Below, in pieces: positions 1-9,300 of a DNA stretch of 64,000 bases. Each line of letters starts with the position of its first letter. Within the stretch, counting starts at the first letter, position 1. The notes beneath the pieces were generated by a model that saw nothing but the letters and a program-made list of their open reading frames with translations, was not told the DNA's origin and did no database searches. A program made the position numbers and the translations under genes. Origin of the DNA: Neohoeflea coraliihabitans (GTDB taxonomy: Bacteria; Pseudomonadota; Alphaproteobacteria; Rhizobiales; Rhizobiaceae); contig NZ_JAHWQX010000001.1 in the NCBI RefSeq assembly GCF_019334345.1, positions 124,001 through 188,000 on the forward strand, given 5' to 3'.

Positions 1-76
1 CGTTTTTCATGAACCAGTCCTTCGGCGTCAGCGTCTCGAACCAGTAATCCAGCACCATGCGCGGGGTTTGCGCCAT
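1..76 (-). CDS. DUF924 family protein, N-terminal fragment
   Basis: Only the first 25 codons are in the window; the gene runs off the left edge. The start is the ATG at 76, preceded by a GGAG ribosome site. The peptide shows the N-terminal signature of the DUF924 family (a VLDYWF stretch followed by a DWF stretch). Members are small soluble proteins of about 180-200 residues with no settled function. It lies about 120 bases downstream of the carboxylase alpha gene on the same strand, so it may be the tail of that operon or an independent gene. The family assignment rests on a short but characteristic stretch. Confidence 0.6.
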   Translation of the reverse strand, partial: MAQTPRMVLDYWFETLTPKDWFMKN

Positions 77-103
77 TCCGTCACTCCTTTGCTCCTCGTC
101 CTC

Positions 104-117
104 AGGGGTGGACCCCT
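104..117. repeat. Short palindrome / hairpin between mccA and the DUF924 gene
   Basis: AGGGGT and ACCCCT face each other across two bases, able to form a GGGG-TGGA-CCCC hairpin in RNA. There is no T-run, so it is not a clear terminator. A second perfect odd palindrome, GAACGACGTTC, lies at 127-137. Either could be a weak terminator after the carboxylase operon or a regulator site for the next gene. Confidence 0.25.
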
Positions 118-193
118 AGCACGAAAGAACGACGTTCAATACCGCCAGCTTCGCCATGACCATTGCCCTGACCATTGCCATGACCACGGCCGG

Positions 194-2194
194 TCACCCC
201 GCATCGGCCGCGCCGGTGAGCATGATCAGAACCGCGCCGTCGCTGACCTGGTCATCGGCCGAGACGAGAACCTCCGCGATCTCCCCGTCGCGCGGTGCCG
301 TGAGTGTCATCTCCATTTTCATCGCTTCCATGATCACCAGCGGCTCGTCCGCAACCACTGCCTGGCCGGCGCTTGCCAGTACCTGCTTGACCACGCCCGG
401 CATCGGAGCCGTGATCTGATCGCCGCCGGCGGCCGCGAGATCGCTGCGCACGGCTTTCGGCAGCATCCGCTCGTGGCTGGCGCCCTCGGCAAAACCGGTC
501 ACGCTGCCCGCAAGGCGAATGATCCGCATGCGCCGGCGCACACCATCGATGACCGCGCTCCAGCTCTGCCCGTTGTCGCCGATCTCGAGCTGCGACAGGG
601 TGATGCCATCCGCAAGCCCCTCGCCGCTCACTGTCCACTGGCTGGCGCCGGGCCGGCAGACCACATAGGCACAGATCTCGCCGCCCCGTTCGAGCCGCAC
701 CGTGCGCCGTGGCGCTACCCAGTGGGCCCACGGGCCGATGTCTGCCGTCGGAGCATCCTCCGCTGCATCGGTCGGAACCATTCCGGAGGCCGCCAGCGCC
801 ATCATCGCCAGCAAGCCCGGCGGTGTCGCCTTCTCGTCGGTCAGGGCAGCCAGGTGCCGGTCGATCAGTCCGGTATCGAGCTGCGCGCAGGCAAAATCGT
901 CCTGCCGCAACAGACGGATGAGAAAACTCAGATTGGTCACCGTGCCGGCAATCTCGGTGCGCGCCAGTGCCCCCGCCAGCCCGTCAAGCGCTTCAGATCG
1001 GCTCGGCGCATGCACGATGCCCTTGGCGATCATCGGATCGTAGAACGGCGTGATCGCATCTCCCGCAACCACACCGCTGTCAACGCGCATGCCGCTGCCG
1101 AAGGAAAGGTGGCCGATCGTCCCGGTCGCCGGCAGAAATCCGCGCGCCGCGTCCTCGGCATAGATCCGCGCCTCGACCGCATGACCGTTGATCGCCAATT
1201 CATCCTGCGCGAGCGGCAGCCGCTCGCCACGCGCAACGCGGATCTGCCACTCGACCAGATCAACGCCGGTGATCAGTTCGGTGACCGGATGCTCGACCTG
1301 CAGCCGCGTGTTCATTTCCATGAACCAGAAACGGTCCGGCCTGAGCCCCTCCGAGGCATCGACGATGAATTCCACCGTCCCGGCACCGCGATAGTCGATC
1401 GCCTTGGCGGCCGCCACGGCGGCATCGCCCATGGCGGCGCGCATCTCCTCGGTCATGCCCGGCGCCGGTGCTTCCTCGATCACCTTCTGATGCCGGCGCT
1501 GCGCCGAGCAGTCGCGTTCGAACAGATGCACGACATTGCCATGGCTGTCGCCGAACACCTGGATCTCGATATGGCGCGGCGTGGCGACATATTTCTCCAC
1601 CAGCACCCGCTCGTCGCCGAAAGATGCCTTCGCCTCGCGTTTTGCCGACGACAGGGCCGCCGCGAACGCGCCCGGCTCCTCGACCTTGCGCATGCCCTTG
1701 CCGCCGCCGCCTGCGCGCGCCTTGATCAGCACCGGAAACCCGATCTCGTTGGCCTTGCCGGCCAGCACCACCAGCTCCTGCGCATCGCCATGATAGCCCG
1801 GCACCACCGGCACCTTTGCCTTTTCCATCAGCTGCTTGGCGGCATCCTTTAAACCCATGGCGCGGATCGCGGCGGCCGAAGGACCGATGAAGGTCAGCCC
1901 TTCCGCCTCCACCGCCTCGACAAAGGCGGGGTTCTCCGAGAGAAAGCCATAACCCGGATGGATGGCATCCGCCCCCGATGCCTTGGCAGCCCTGAGAACC
2001 GACGCCATGTCCAGATAGCTCTGCGCCGCCGGCGCCGGACCGATGCGCACCGCTTCGTCGGCCATGCGCACATGCAGCGCCGCGCAATCGGCGTCGGAAT
2101 AGACCGCCACTGTCGCAATCCCCATCCTGCGCGCCGTGCGCATGATGCGGCAGGCAATCTCGCCGCGATTGGCAATGAGAATCTTGCTGATCAT
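194..2194 (-). CDS. mccA: Methylcrotonyl-CoA carboxylase alpha subunit (biotin carboxylase + biotin carrier)
   Basis: This is the ATP-dependent biotin carboxylase subunit, about 666 residues. It has an N-terminal carboxylase domain (KILIANRGEIA at the start, ATP-grasp glycine-rich loop GGGGKGM near residue 160, catalytic-region motif EMNTRLQVEHPVTE) and a C-terminal biotinyl domain with EAMKM, whose lysine is near residue 626. The ATG at 2194 is chosen because AAGGGAAGA precedes it; a longer reading starts at a non-ATG codon at 2215. The beta subunit gene ends about 40 bases upstream and isovaleryl-CoA dehydrogenase lies in the same run. That context favours 3-methylcrotonyl-CoA (leucine catabolism) over propionyl-CoA or geranyl-CoA. 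The HMG-CoA lyase and methylglutaconyl-CoA hydratase of the pathway are not in the window. Confidence 0.85.
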   Translation of the reverse strand: MISKILIANRGEIACRIMRTARRMGIATVAVYSDADCAALHVRMADEAVRIGPAPAAQSYLDMASVLRAAKASGADAIHPGYGFLSENPAFVEAVEAEGLTFIGPSAAAIRAMGLKDAAKQLMEKAKVPVVPGYHGDAQELVVLAGKANEIGFPVLIKARAGGGGKGMRKVEEPGAFAAALSSAKREAKASFGDERVLVEKYVATPRHIEIQVFGDSHGNVVHLFERDCSAQRRHQKVIEEAPAPGMTEEMRAAMGDAAVAAAKAIDYRGAGTVEFIVDASEGLRPDRFWFMEMNTRLQVEHPVTELITGVDLVEWQIRVARGERLPLAQDELAINGHAVEARIYAEDAARGFLPATGTIGHLSFGSGMRVDSGVVAGDAITPFYDPMIAKGIVHAPSRSEALDGLAGALARTEIAGTVTNLSFLIRLLRQDDFACAQLDTGLIDRHLAALTDEKATPPGLLAMMALAASGMVPTDAAEDAPTADIGPWAHWVAPRRTVRLERGGEICAYVVCRPGASQWTVSGEGLADGITLSQLEIGDNGQSWSAVIDGVRRRMRIIRLAGSVTGFAEGASHERMLPKAVRSDLAAAGGDQITAPMPGVVKQVLASAGQAVVADEPLVIMEAMKMEMTLTAPRDGEIAEVLVSADDQVSDGAVLIMLTGAADAG

Positions 2195-2236
2195 GATGTC
2201 TTCCCTTGCCGGCACCTAATAGCCGGCAACCCAGTA

Positions 2237-3853
2237 CTACATTCTGAACACGCCGAACTTGGTCTCGCCGATCGGGGCATTGAGGGCTGCCGCCAGGCTC
2301 AAGGCCAGCACCTCGCGGCTTTTCATCGGATTGACAATGCCATCATCCCACAGCCGCGCCGAGGCATAGAGTGGATGCGCCTGCCGCTCGAACATCTCGA
2401 TGGTCGGCTGCTTGAATTCGGCCTCTTCCTTCGCCGACCACGATCCGCCCTTGCGCTCGATGGCATCGCGCTTGACGCTGGCCAGCACCCCGGCCGCCTG
2501 CTCGCCGCCCATCACCGAGATACGGGAATTCGGCCAGGTCCACAGGAAGCGCGGCGAAAAGGCGCGGCCACACATGCCGTAATTGCCGGCCCCGAACGAG
2601 CCGCCGACGATCATCGTGATCTTCGGCACGCTGGTCGTTGCCACCGCCGTCACCAGCTTGGCGCCATCCTTGGCGATGCCGCCGGCTTCATATTTCTGCC
2701 CGACCATGAAGCCGGTGATGTTTTGCAGAAACACCAGCGGAATTTTCCGTTGCGAGCACAATTCCACGAAATGCGCCGCCTTCACCGCGCTCTCGGAAAA
2801 CAGCACGCCATTATTGGCGATCAGCCCGACGGGCATGCCCATCACATGCGCGAACCCGCAGACGATGCTCGTGCCATAGCGCGCCTTGAACTCGTCGAAG
2901 CGCGAGCCATCGACCAGACGCGCAATCACCTCGCGGATGTCATAGGGCTGACGCAGATCCTGCGGCACGATGCCGGCGATTTCCGCCGGATCGTAGAGCG
3001 GCTCTTCTGCCGCCAGCCAGTCGATCGTTGCGAGCCCGGCCCGGCCCGGCCCGTTGAGATTGCCCACCGCCCGCCGCGCCAGCTCGAGCGCATGCGCATC
3101 GTCCTCGGCAAGATGGTCGGCCACGCCCGACAGTCGCGTGTGCACATCGCCGCCGCCGAGATCCTCGGCGCTGACCACTTCGCCGGTGGCCGCCTTGACC
3201 AGCGGCGGGCCGGCAAGAAAGATCGTGCCCTGGTTGCGCACGATGATCGTCTCGTCGCTCATCGCCGGCACATAGGCGCCGCCTGCCGTGCACGATCCCA
3301 TCACCACGGCGATCTGCGCGATGCCCTTGGCGCTCATATTGGCCTGGTTGAAGAAGATGCGTCCGAAATGATCGCGATCGGGAAACACCTCATCCTGGTT
3401 GGGCAGATTGGCGCCCCCGGAATCAACCAGGTACACGCATGGCAAATGATTGGCCTCGGCGATCTCCTGGGCGCGCAGGTGCTTCTTCACGGTCATGGGG
3501 TAATAGGTGCCGCCCTTCACCGTGGCGTCATTGCACACCACCATGACATCACGGCCCATCACCCGGCCGATCCCGGCAATCACCCCGGCCGCCGCGATCT
3601 CGCCGCCATACAGATCATGCGCCGCGAAGGCGCCGATCTCCAGAAACGGTGAGTCCGCGTCAAGCAGCACACGCACCCGTTCGCGCGGCAGCAATTTGCC
3701 CCGCTCGAGATGGCGTTGCCGCGCCGCCTCGCCGCCCCCGCGTGCCGTTGTCTCGGCCACTGCGCCGATCTCGGCAACCAGCGCCTGCATCTGCGCCGCA
3801 TTGGCGCGAAACGCCTCCGAGCTGGTCGAAATCTTTGATGCGATGACGCTCAT
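2237..3853 (-). CDS. mccB: Methylcrotonyl-CoA carboxylase beta subunit (carboxyltransferase)
   Basis: A carboxyltransferase of about 538 residues with the acyl-CoA carboxylase beta fold. The N half carries LPRERV, then [11 protein letters not shown] and the SGGANLPNQ stretch that is typical of methylcrotonyl-CoA carboxylases; the C half carries [23 protein letters not shown] and [11 protein letters not shown]. It transfers the carboxyl group from biotin on the alpha subunit to 3-methylcrotonyl-CoA. The ATG at 3853 is preferred (GGGAG upstream); the frame stays open to a TTG at 3880. It precedes mccA by 42 bases, so the two are almost certainly co-transcribed. Confidence 0.85.
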   Translation of the reverse strand: MSVIASKISTSSEAFRANAAQMQALVAEIGAVAETTARGGGEAARQRHLERGKLLPRERVRVLLDADSPFLEIGAFAAHDLYGGEIAAAGVIAGIGRVMGRDVMVVCNDATVKGGTYYPMTVKKHLRAQEIAEANHLPCVYLVDSGGANLPNQDEVFPDRDHFGRIFFNQANMSAKGIAQIAVVMGSCTAGGAYVPAMSDETIIVRNQGTIFLAGPPLVKAATGEVVSAEDLGGGDVHTRLSGVADHLAEDDAHALELARRAVGNLNGPGRAGLATIDWLAAEEPLYDPAEIAGIVPQDLRQPYDIREVIARLVDGSRFDEFKARYGTSIVCGFAHVMGMPVGLIANNGVLFSESAVKAAHFVELCSQRKIPLVFLQNITGFMVGQKYEAGGIAKDGAKLVTAVATTSVPKITMIVGGSFGAGNYGMCGRAFSPRFLWTWPNSRISVMGGEQAAGVLASVKRDAIERKGGSWSAKEEAEFKQPTIEMFERQAHPLYASARLWDDGIVNPMKSREVLALSLAAALNAPIGETKFGVFRM

Positions 3854-3920
3854 GCCTGCGCCCGCTCCCGCGGCAGCCAAAGGTACAATTTACGGCTCCC
3901 GGATCGATGCTGCGCGTCCG

Positions 3921-4646
3921 TCACTGCCATTCCTTGCCACTGTTGCCGACTGCCGGAATGCCGCCATTGCTGCGCAGCATCTGCGCCATGTGCATCAGGT
4001 TGAAGGACATGAAGGTCAGGTTCTTGCGGGTGAATGTGCTGTCATAGCCGGCATGCTTGCCATCTTCGCCCTCATCGCCATAGGACGGCCCCGGACCGGC
4101 CTCGCCGATCCAGCCGCAATCGGCCTGCGGCGGAATGACATACCCGATATGCTGCAGGGCGTAGAGGATGGTCATCGACACATGCTTGATGCCGTCTTCA
4201 TTGCCGGTCACCATTGCGCCGCCTGTCTTGCCGTAAAAGACATACTGCCCCTCTGCATTGGTCTGGCCGGAATGGGCATACAGACGCTCGATGATCACCC
4301 GGCACAGCGAACTTTCCTCGCCGAGCCAGATTGGCGTGCCGATCACCAGAATGTCCGCGGCATCCACCTTCGGCCAGAACTGGTCCGGCCAGTCATCGAC
4401 CTTGGCGCCTAGTTCGCGCATATCCGGCTGCACGCCGAAGGCAATCTGATGATCGGCAGCGCGCAGATAGCTGACCTCGACCCCGCACCCCTCCATCAGC
4501 GCCATGGAATCGCGCATCAGATCTTCCGTGTGCGAGGCGGCCTGGCTGCGCGGCTTCAGCGTTGTGTTGATGAACAACGCCTTCAGACCGCTGAAGCGAT
4601 CGGCATTGTCGGCCATCAGCTTCTTCTGGATGTCATTCAGGGGCAT
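3921..4646 (-). CDS. Flavodoxin-fold NAD(P)H-dependent FMN reductase-like protein
   Basis: A 241-residue soluble protein of the flavodoxin / NADPH-dependent FMN reductase superfamily. The beta-alpha start (KALFINTTLKPRSQ, near residues 22-35) and the later TPIWLGE and GNEDGIKH segments match the FMN-phosphate and isoalloxazine loops of this fold. Its physiological electron partner is unknown. It sits between isovaleryl-CoA dehydrogenase/DUF1622 and the carboxylase genes, all on one strand with short gaps, so it is likely co-transcribed with leucine catabolism although it is not a known step of that pathway. Similar flavodoxin-like proteins also occur as quinone or nitro reductases. Confidence 0.7.
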   Translation of the reverse strand: MPLNDIQKKLMADNADRFSGLKALFINTTLKPRSQAASHTEDLMRDSMALMEGCGVEVSYLRAADHQIAFGVQPDMRELGAKVDDWPDQFWPKVDAADILVIGTPIWLGEESSLCRVIIERLYAHSGQTNAEGQYVFYGKTGGAMVTGNEDGIKHVSMTILYALQHIGYVIPPQADCGWIGEAGPGPSYGDEGEDGKHAGYDSTFTRKNLTFMSFNLMHMAQMLRSNGGIPAVGNSGKEWQ

Positions 4647-4688
4647 AAGCAGTCATCCTTTTCTCTCGCAGGGCCCGCCGCAGCGCAT

Positions 4689-5072
4689 CTAGCGTTCCGG
4701 CGCCCCTGCTTTCGACAGGGATTCGATTTCCCGTTCCAGGAAAAAACTGATCACCGACCGGATCAAGACAAGCCCCCCGAGGAAAATCAGCCCGTCGAGT
4801 TCGAGCGTGATCGCCGTATGGATGACATCGGAGACGATGAGCAATTCCAGCCCGGCAAGAATATAGCTGCCAAGCTCGCGCCGCGCCGTATTCATGATCG
4901 AGAGGCGCCGCTCGCCATCGCGTGACGCTTCGCCGCGGATCACGCCGAGGACGAAGCGCAAAGCACCGATCAACAGGACGGCAATGGACAGAAGATCGAT
5001 GGCGCCGGCCAGCGTTTCCAGCCACACGGTCGCCGCGCCGAACATTTCGCCGCCCTCGACCACCCCGGTCAT
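4689..5072 (-). CDS. DUF1622 family membrane protein
   Basis: A 127-residue protein with three hydrophobic segments: about residues 15-42, 70-92 and a third close behind ending near residue 113. The middle soluble loop contains [19 protein letters not shown], which is characteristic of DUF1622. The function is unknown; members are predicted inner-membrane proteins. Its start overlaps the stop of the isovaleryl-CoA dehydrogenase gene by four bases, so translation is probably coupled to it. There is no obvious biochemical link to leucine breakdown. Confidence 0.7.
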   Translation of the reverse strand: MTGVVEGGEMFGAATVWLETLAGAIDLLSIAVLLIGALRFVLGVIRGEASRDGERRLSIMNTARRELGSYILAGLELLIVSDVIHTAITLELDGLIFLGGLVLIRSVISFFLEREIESLSKAGAPER

Positions 5073-6232
5073 CGGGTTTCCACCATGATCTCCCGGCCGA
5101 TCAGCATGCGCCGGATCTCCGAGGTGCCCGCACCGATTTCGTAAAGCTTGGCATCGCGCAGCAGCCGTCCGGTGGCAAAATCATTGACATACCCGTTGCC
5201 GCCGAGCGCCTGGATCGCTTCCAGTGCCACCAGAGTGGCCTTCTCCGCCGCATAGAGAATGCAGCCGGCGGCATCCTTGCGCGTCGTCTCACCGCGATCG
5301 CACGCCGCCGCCACGGCATAGACATAGGCGCGGCAGGCGTTCATCGTCGTATACATGTCGGCCAGCTTGCCCTGCATCAACTGGAAATCACCGATCGGCC
5401 GGTCGAACTGCTTGCGTTCGTGCACATAGGGGACGACCACATCGAGTGCGGCCGCCATGATGCCCAGCGGCCCGCCCGACAGCACCACCCGCTCGTAATC
5501 GAGCCCGGACATCAGGATCTCCACCCCCTGCCCTTCCGCGCCGAGCACGTTCTCGAACGGCACCTCGCAATTCTCGAAGATCAATTCGCAGGTGTTGGAT
5601 CCGCGCATGCCGAGCTTGTCGAGCTTCTGCCCGGTCGAAAACCCGGCCATCTCCTTCTCGATCAGGAAAGCGGTGATGCCGTGCGACTTGGCATCCGGAT
5701 CGGTCTTGGCATAAACCACCAGCGTGTCGGCGTCCGGCCCGTTGGTGATCCACATCTTGTTGCCGTTCAGCACATAGCGGTCATTGTGCTTTTTCGCCCT
5801 GAGCCGCATCGATACCACGTCCGATCCCGCCCCCGGTTCGCTCATCGCCAGCGCGCCGACATTCTCGCCCGAGCACAGTTTCGGCAGATAGCGCTCTTTC
5901 TGCTCGCCGGTGCCCCAGCGGTTGATCTGATTGACGCAAAGGTTGGAATGCGCGCCGTAGGACAGGCCGACAGAGGCCGAGGCGCGCGAGATTTCCTCCA
6001 TCGCCACGCAATGCGCGAGATAGCTCATGCCGGTGCCGCCATGCTCGGGGTCAGCGGTCATCCCGAGCAGGCCAAGCGCACCCATTTCCTGCCACAGCGC
6101 GGCGGGAAACTGGTTCGACCGGTCGATTTCGGCCGCCAGCGGCGCGATCTTCTCGCGGGCAAATTTCGACACCGTCTCGCGCAGCGCGTCGACATCCTCG
6201 CCAAGTCCGAAATTCATTCCCGTGTCAAACAT
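5069..6232 (-). CDS. ivd: Isovaleryl-CoA dehydrogenase
   Basis: An FAD-dependent acyl-CoA dehydrogenase of 387 residues oxidising isovaleryl-CoA to 3-methylcrotonyl-CoA, with electrons passing to ETF. The diagnostic evidence is the position of the catalytic base. A glutamate is present in [15 protein letters not shown] (about residue 247), as in isovaleryl-CoA dehydrogenases, while the C-terminal loop reads [12 protein letters not shown] and lacks the usual Glu-Gly of medium-chain enzymes. The start ATG at 6232 has AAGGAAC upstream and overlaps the end of the tetR gene by eight bases. With mccB and mccA downstream it supplies the substrate of the carboxylase. Confidence 0.88.
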   Translation of the reverse strand: MFDTGMNFGLGEDVDALRETVSKFAREKIAPLAAEIDRSNQFPAALWQEMGALGLLGMTADPEHGGTGMSYLAHCVAMEEISRASASVGLSYGAHSNLCVNQINRWGTGEQKERYLPKLCSGENVGALAMSEPGAGSDVVSMRLRAKKHNDRYVLNGNKMWITNGPDADTLVVYAKTDPDAKSHGITAFLIEKEMAGFSTGQKLDKLGMRGSNTCELIFENCEVPFENVLGAEGQGVEILMSGLDYERVVLSGGPLGIMAAALDVVVPYVHERKQFDRPIGDFQLMQGKLADMYTTMNACRAYVYAVAAACDRGETTRKDAAGCILYAAEKATLVALEAIQALGGNGYVNDFATGRLLRDAKLYEIGAGTSEIRRMLIGREIMVETR

Positions 6233-6839
6233 CAGCAGTTCCTTTCGTCGCGCCGACCATGCGCGTCACCAGCGCGATGTGCAAATCCTCGATGGCGTCG
6301 AGCGACAGGCGCCCTTCCTTCTTGTACCAGATGGACATGCCGTTCAACGTGGCAATGATCGCCATGGTCGTCACCTGCGGATCGAGCACCGAGAACGATC
6401 CATCGGCCACGCCGCGGTCGATGATGGCGCGCGGGATCGCCTCATAGGCGCGCCGCATCCGGCGGATCTCGCTGAAATTCCCATCATCGAGATTGCGCAG
6501 TTCCATATACGAGATGTAGATCTCGCGGTGCCGGTCAAGATGATAGCGCACATGGAACCGGACGAAGGCTTCCAGCGCGGCCCGAGGCGCCTGCGTCCCG
6601 GCCTCCGGTTCCGCCTCCCAGGCGGCCAGCAGCGCCTCCATATGCGCCGTCAGGAGATGCTTGAGAATGTCCTGCTTGGTGGCAAAATGATTGTAGATCG
6701 CCCCGGCCTGAATTCCCGTCTTGGCGGCGATGGCCCGCATTGACACCGCCGCATATCCATCGCGCGCGAACAGCGTCAGCGCTGATTCCGTCAGTTTCTG
6801 CGCCGTTTCGGCACCTGTCGTTCCCGTTCTTCGAGCCAT
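6225..6839 (-). CDS. TetR/AcrR-family regulator, probably of acyl-CoA catabolism
   Basis: A 204-residue regulator. The N-terminal helix-turn-helix lies at about residues 18-60 ([20 protein letters not shown], then [20 protein letters not shown]). The C-terminal ligand domain resembles the TetR group found beside fatty-acid and branched-chain acyl-CoA genes. It is the first gene of a run into ivd and overlaps it by eight bases. I infer that it represses this locus and the upstream acyl-CoA-ligase/Liv operon in response to an acyl-CoA; a good palindromic operator candidate lies at 14328-14345. The direct target has not been tested. Confidence 0.8.
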   Translation of the reverse strand: MARRTGTTGAETAQKLTESALTLFARDGYAAVSMRAIAAKTGIQAGAIYNHFATKQDILKHLLTAHMEALLAAWEAEPEAGTQAPRAALEAFVRFHVRYHLDRHREIYISYMELRNLDDGNFSEIRRMRRAYEAIPRAIIDRGVADGSFSVLDPQVTTMAIIATLNGMSIWYKKEGRLSLDAIEDLHIALVTRMVGATKGTADV

Positions 6840-6920
6840 GGCCTGTTCGTTATCCGGTGCCGCATCGCACGCAAACGCCCCATCGTGCCTGCCGTCCCAC
6901 TTTCCCCAACTTCCCGGTCG

Positions 6921-7760
6921 TCACGCCAGCCAGCGCTTGCGGCGCTTGTAGTGCTTGACCTCGCGAAACGAGCGCCGCCCCTCGCCGCCGAGGCCGAGAT
7001 AGAATTCCTTCACATCTTCATTGTTGCGCAGCGCCGCCGCGTCGCCGTCCAGCACGATCCGGCCCGATTCGAGGATGTAGCCGTATTTCGCATAGCGCAG
7101 CGCCACATTGGTGTTCTGCTCGGCAAGCAGGAAGGAGACCCCCTGCTCCTCGTTGAGCTTCTTGACGATCTCGAAGATTTCCTCGACCAGTTGCGGCGCC
7201 AGCCCCATGGAAGGCTCGTCGAGCAGGATCATCGTCGGGCGGCTCATCAAGGCCCGGCCGATGGCCACCATCTGCTGCTCGCCACCCGACGTATAGCCTG
7301 CCTGGCTGCCGCGCCGCTCGCGCAGCCGCGGGAAATAGTCGTAGACCATCTCGATGTCGTCCTTGATGGCCGCGTTGCCGTCGCGCCGGGTGAAGGCGCC
7401 GGTCAGCAGGTTTTCCTCGACGGTCAGATGCCCGAAGCAATGCCGCCCTTCCATCACCTGAATGCAGCCGCGCCGCACCAGATCGTTTGGCGACAGGCCC
7501 TGAACCTCCTCGCCCTTGAAAATGACCTTGCCCTTCGTCACCTCGCCGCGCTCGGCCTTGAGCAGATTTGAAATGGCTTTCAGGGTAGTCGTCTTGCCGG
7601 CCCCGTTGGCGCCGAGGAGTGCCGTGATGCCGCCCAGCGGAACGGACAGCGATACACCCTTGAGAACCAGAATAACGTGGTCGTAGATCACTTCGATATT
7701 GTCGACCGAAAGGATCTTTTCGGGCGATGCAATCTCGGGCACGCGTGCTTCCTCGGTCAT
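6921..7760 (-). CDS. livF: Liv-type ABC transporter ATP-binding protein (LivF-like)
   Basis: A cytoplasmic ATPase of 279 residues that energises a branched-chain amino acid-class importer. Walker A is GANGAGKTTT (about residue 49), the signature region is SGGEQQMVAIGRAL and Walker B is MILLDEPSMGLAP. The C-terminal extension after about residue 245 is basic (KHYKRRKRW) and slightly longer than usual for LivF. It is the last gene of the minus-strand transporter operon, separated from the binding-protein gene by 78 bases containing a strong hairpin. Confidence 0.88.
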   Translation of the reverse strand: MTEEARVPEIASPEKILSVDNIEVIYDHVILVLKGVSLSVPLGGITALLGANGAGKTTTLKAISNLLKAERGEVTKGKVIFKGEEVQGLSPNDLVRRGCIQVMEGRHCFGHLTVEENLLTGAFTRRDGNAAIKDDIEMVYDYFPRLRERRGSQAGYTSGGEQQMVAIGRALMSRPTMILLDEPSMGLAPQLVEEIFEIVKKLNEEQGVSFLLAEQNTNVALRYAKYGYILESGRIVLDGDAAALRNNEDVKEFYLGLGGEGRRSFREVKHYKRRKRWLA

Positions 7761-7796
7761 GTCGATGGTCCGGCCTTGTTGAATGCGGGATGGAAC

Positions 7797-7824
7797 CCGG
7801 CCCGCGGCAAAAGCCGCGAGCCGG
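7797..7824 (-). repeat. Strong RNA hairpin inside the Liv operon
   Basis: A 12-base-pair stem with an AAAA/TTTT loop and one G-U wobble, read on the minus strand. It lies between the substrate-binding-protein gene and livF. No U-run follows, so it is not a simple terminator. Hairpins here commonly protect the abundant binding-protein mRNA and lower downstream expression; that role is inferred. Confidence 0.55.
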
Positions 7825-7838
7825 AATTTTCGAGTGCC

Positions 7839-9158
7839 TTACTCGGGGCACGGCTCCTCACGCTCCGGCCAGGGCGCGTTGCTGGTGGCATACTCCTTCG
7901 AGGCTTCCATCAGGATCGGCGTGACCTTCTCCGTCATCGGCTCGAACCAGTCACTGGCCGGCGTGTATTTCTCGCCATCCCACTCCTGAACGAAGATCGG
8001 ATTGTGCCCGGAGTGGTTCTTGCAGGTGATCTTCATCGGCGAGATCATGCCCTTGAGACCGATTTCCTCGAGCCGCGCTTCGTCGAGTTCGAGGTTCTCG
8101 AGACCAACGCGCATGTCTTCCGCATTGATCACCGTCTTGCCGGTCTCTTCCTGCGCGGTGCGGATCGCCTCGACCATGTAGACGGCGTTGGCGACACCCT
8201 TGTTGTACAGGTTCTCGCCAAGCTGGCTCTCGGGCGTTTCGCTGTTGTCCGCATCGATCACCAGCTTCTTGATGTCCTGCAGGGCCGGATAGTCGGCACC
8301 GACATTGTTGAAGCTGATCGCCTTGTAACCCTTTGCACCGGCGCCGCCGGCGCGGGCATCATCGTCACCGCCGGCCCACCAAACGCCGATGAATTTCGAC
8401 ATGTCGAAACGATTCTTCACCGCTTCCTTGATCGCCGTCGGGTTCATGGCGCCCCATCCCCACATGATCATGTAGTCGGGCCGGTCGCGGCGCACGCTGA
8501 GCCATTGCGACGACTGGTTCTGCATTTCCTTGCCGGCCACCGGGTATTGCTTCACTTCGAAACCGTATTCGGAAGCGAGATCTTCCAACAGCGGGATCGG
8601 CTCACGTCCATAGCCGGCATCAAGGAAGATGTAGCCGATCGTCTTGCCGTCGAGATTCTCCATCCCGCCTTCCTGCTCACCGATATATTTGATGATGCCG
8701 GAAAGGGCGTCCCAATAGGTGTCCGGCGGGTTGAACACCCACGGGAAGGTCGTGCCGTCTGCCGCCGCCGACAGGCCGTAGGCCATCGACAGGACTGGGA
8801 TCTTGTCGACCGAGGATTTCGGGATCACCTGCAGCGTGATGCCGGTCGACCAGGGATTGAACACCAGCGTGTTCTTGGCTTTCGCCTGCTCGTAGCACTC
8901 GACGCCCTTTTGCGTGTCGTAGCCGGTTTCACATTCGTCGAATTCGATCTTGACGCCGTTGACGCCGCCATCGCGGGCATTGATCATTTTCAGATAGTCC
9001 GACATCCCGTTGGCGATGGCGATACCCGAGCCGGCATAGGGGCCGGTGCGATAGGTCGGCAACTGGATATAGACCGAATCGGCCGCCAGCGCCGGTGCGG
9101 CAAAGGAAGCCGCAAGCCCGGCGAGCAGCGTGCCTGCCAGCATTGAATTCATGTTCAT
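7839..9158 (-). CDS. Liv-type ABC transporter periplasmic substrate-binding protein
   Basis: A secreted type I periplasmic binding protein (Leu/Ile/Val-binding fold), about 439 residues. A signal peptide is visible (short N terminus, hydrophobic LAGTLLAGLAASFAAPALA, cleavage after ALAA). The start at 9158 is fixed by GGGAGGAAGA two bases upstream; the frame stays open to 9260. Its association with an acyl-CoA ligase rather than amino acid enzymes suggests it may bind a carboxylic acid and not a branched-chain amino acid. It sits between the permeases and livF, with 140 bases in front that could carry its own promoter. Confidence 0.85.
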   Translation of the reverse strand: MNMNSMLAGTLLAGLAASFAAPALAADSVYIQLPTYRTGPYAGSGIAIANGMSDYLKMINARDGGVNGVKIEFDECETGYDTQKGVECYEQAKAKNTLVFNPWSTGITLQVIPKSSVDKIPVLSMAYGLSAAADGTTFPWVFNPPDTYWDALSGIIKYIGEQEGGMENLDGKTIGYIFLDAGYGREPIPLLEDLASEYGFEVKQYPVAGKEMQNQSSQWLSVRRDRPDYMIMWGWGAMNPTAIKEAVKNRFDMSKFIGVWWAGGDDDARAGGAGAKGYKAISFNNVGADYPALQDIKKLVIDADNSETPESQLGENLYNKGVANAVYMVEAIRTAQEETGKTVINAEDMRVGLENLELDEARLEEIGLKGMISPMKITCKNHSGHNPIFVQEWDGEKYTPASDWFEPMTEKVTPILMEASKEYATSNAPWPEREEPCPE

Positions 9159-9300
9159 GTTCTTCCTCCCGTTCATGACCCTTTCGAAGGTCCTGCAACT
9201 GAGCCTCGCCATGTCGTCGGGTTCGGCTCCAAAACCCGATGCTATCTCAAGGTCCGGCATTGTTGCCGGCGCAGCCCTCCCGGCCGCTTCCCGTGTTCCC

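Noticed and set aside
68-1852. Long plus-strand open frame of 594 codons opposite mccA
   Set aside because: It is a shadow of the carboxylase gene, whose protein shows clear biotin carboxylase and EAMKM motifs. The antisense product is rich in His, Arg and Asp with no recognisable domain, as expected from GC-rich codon bias.
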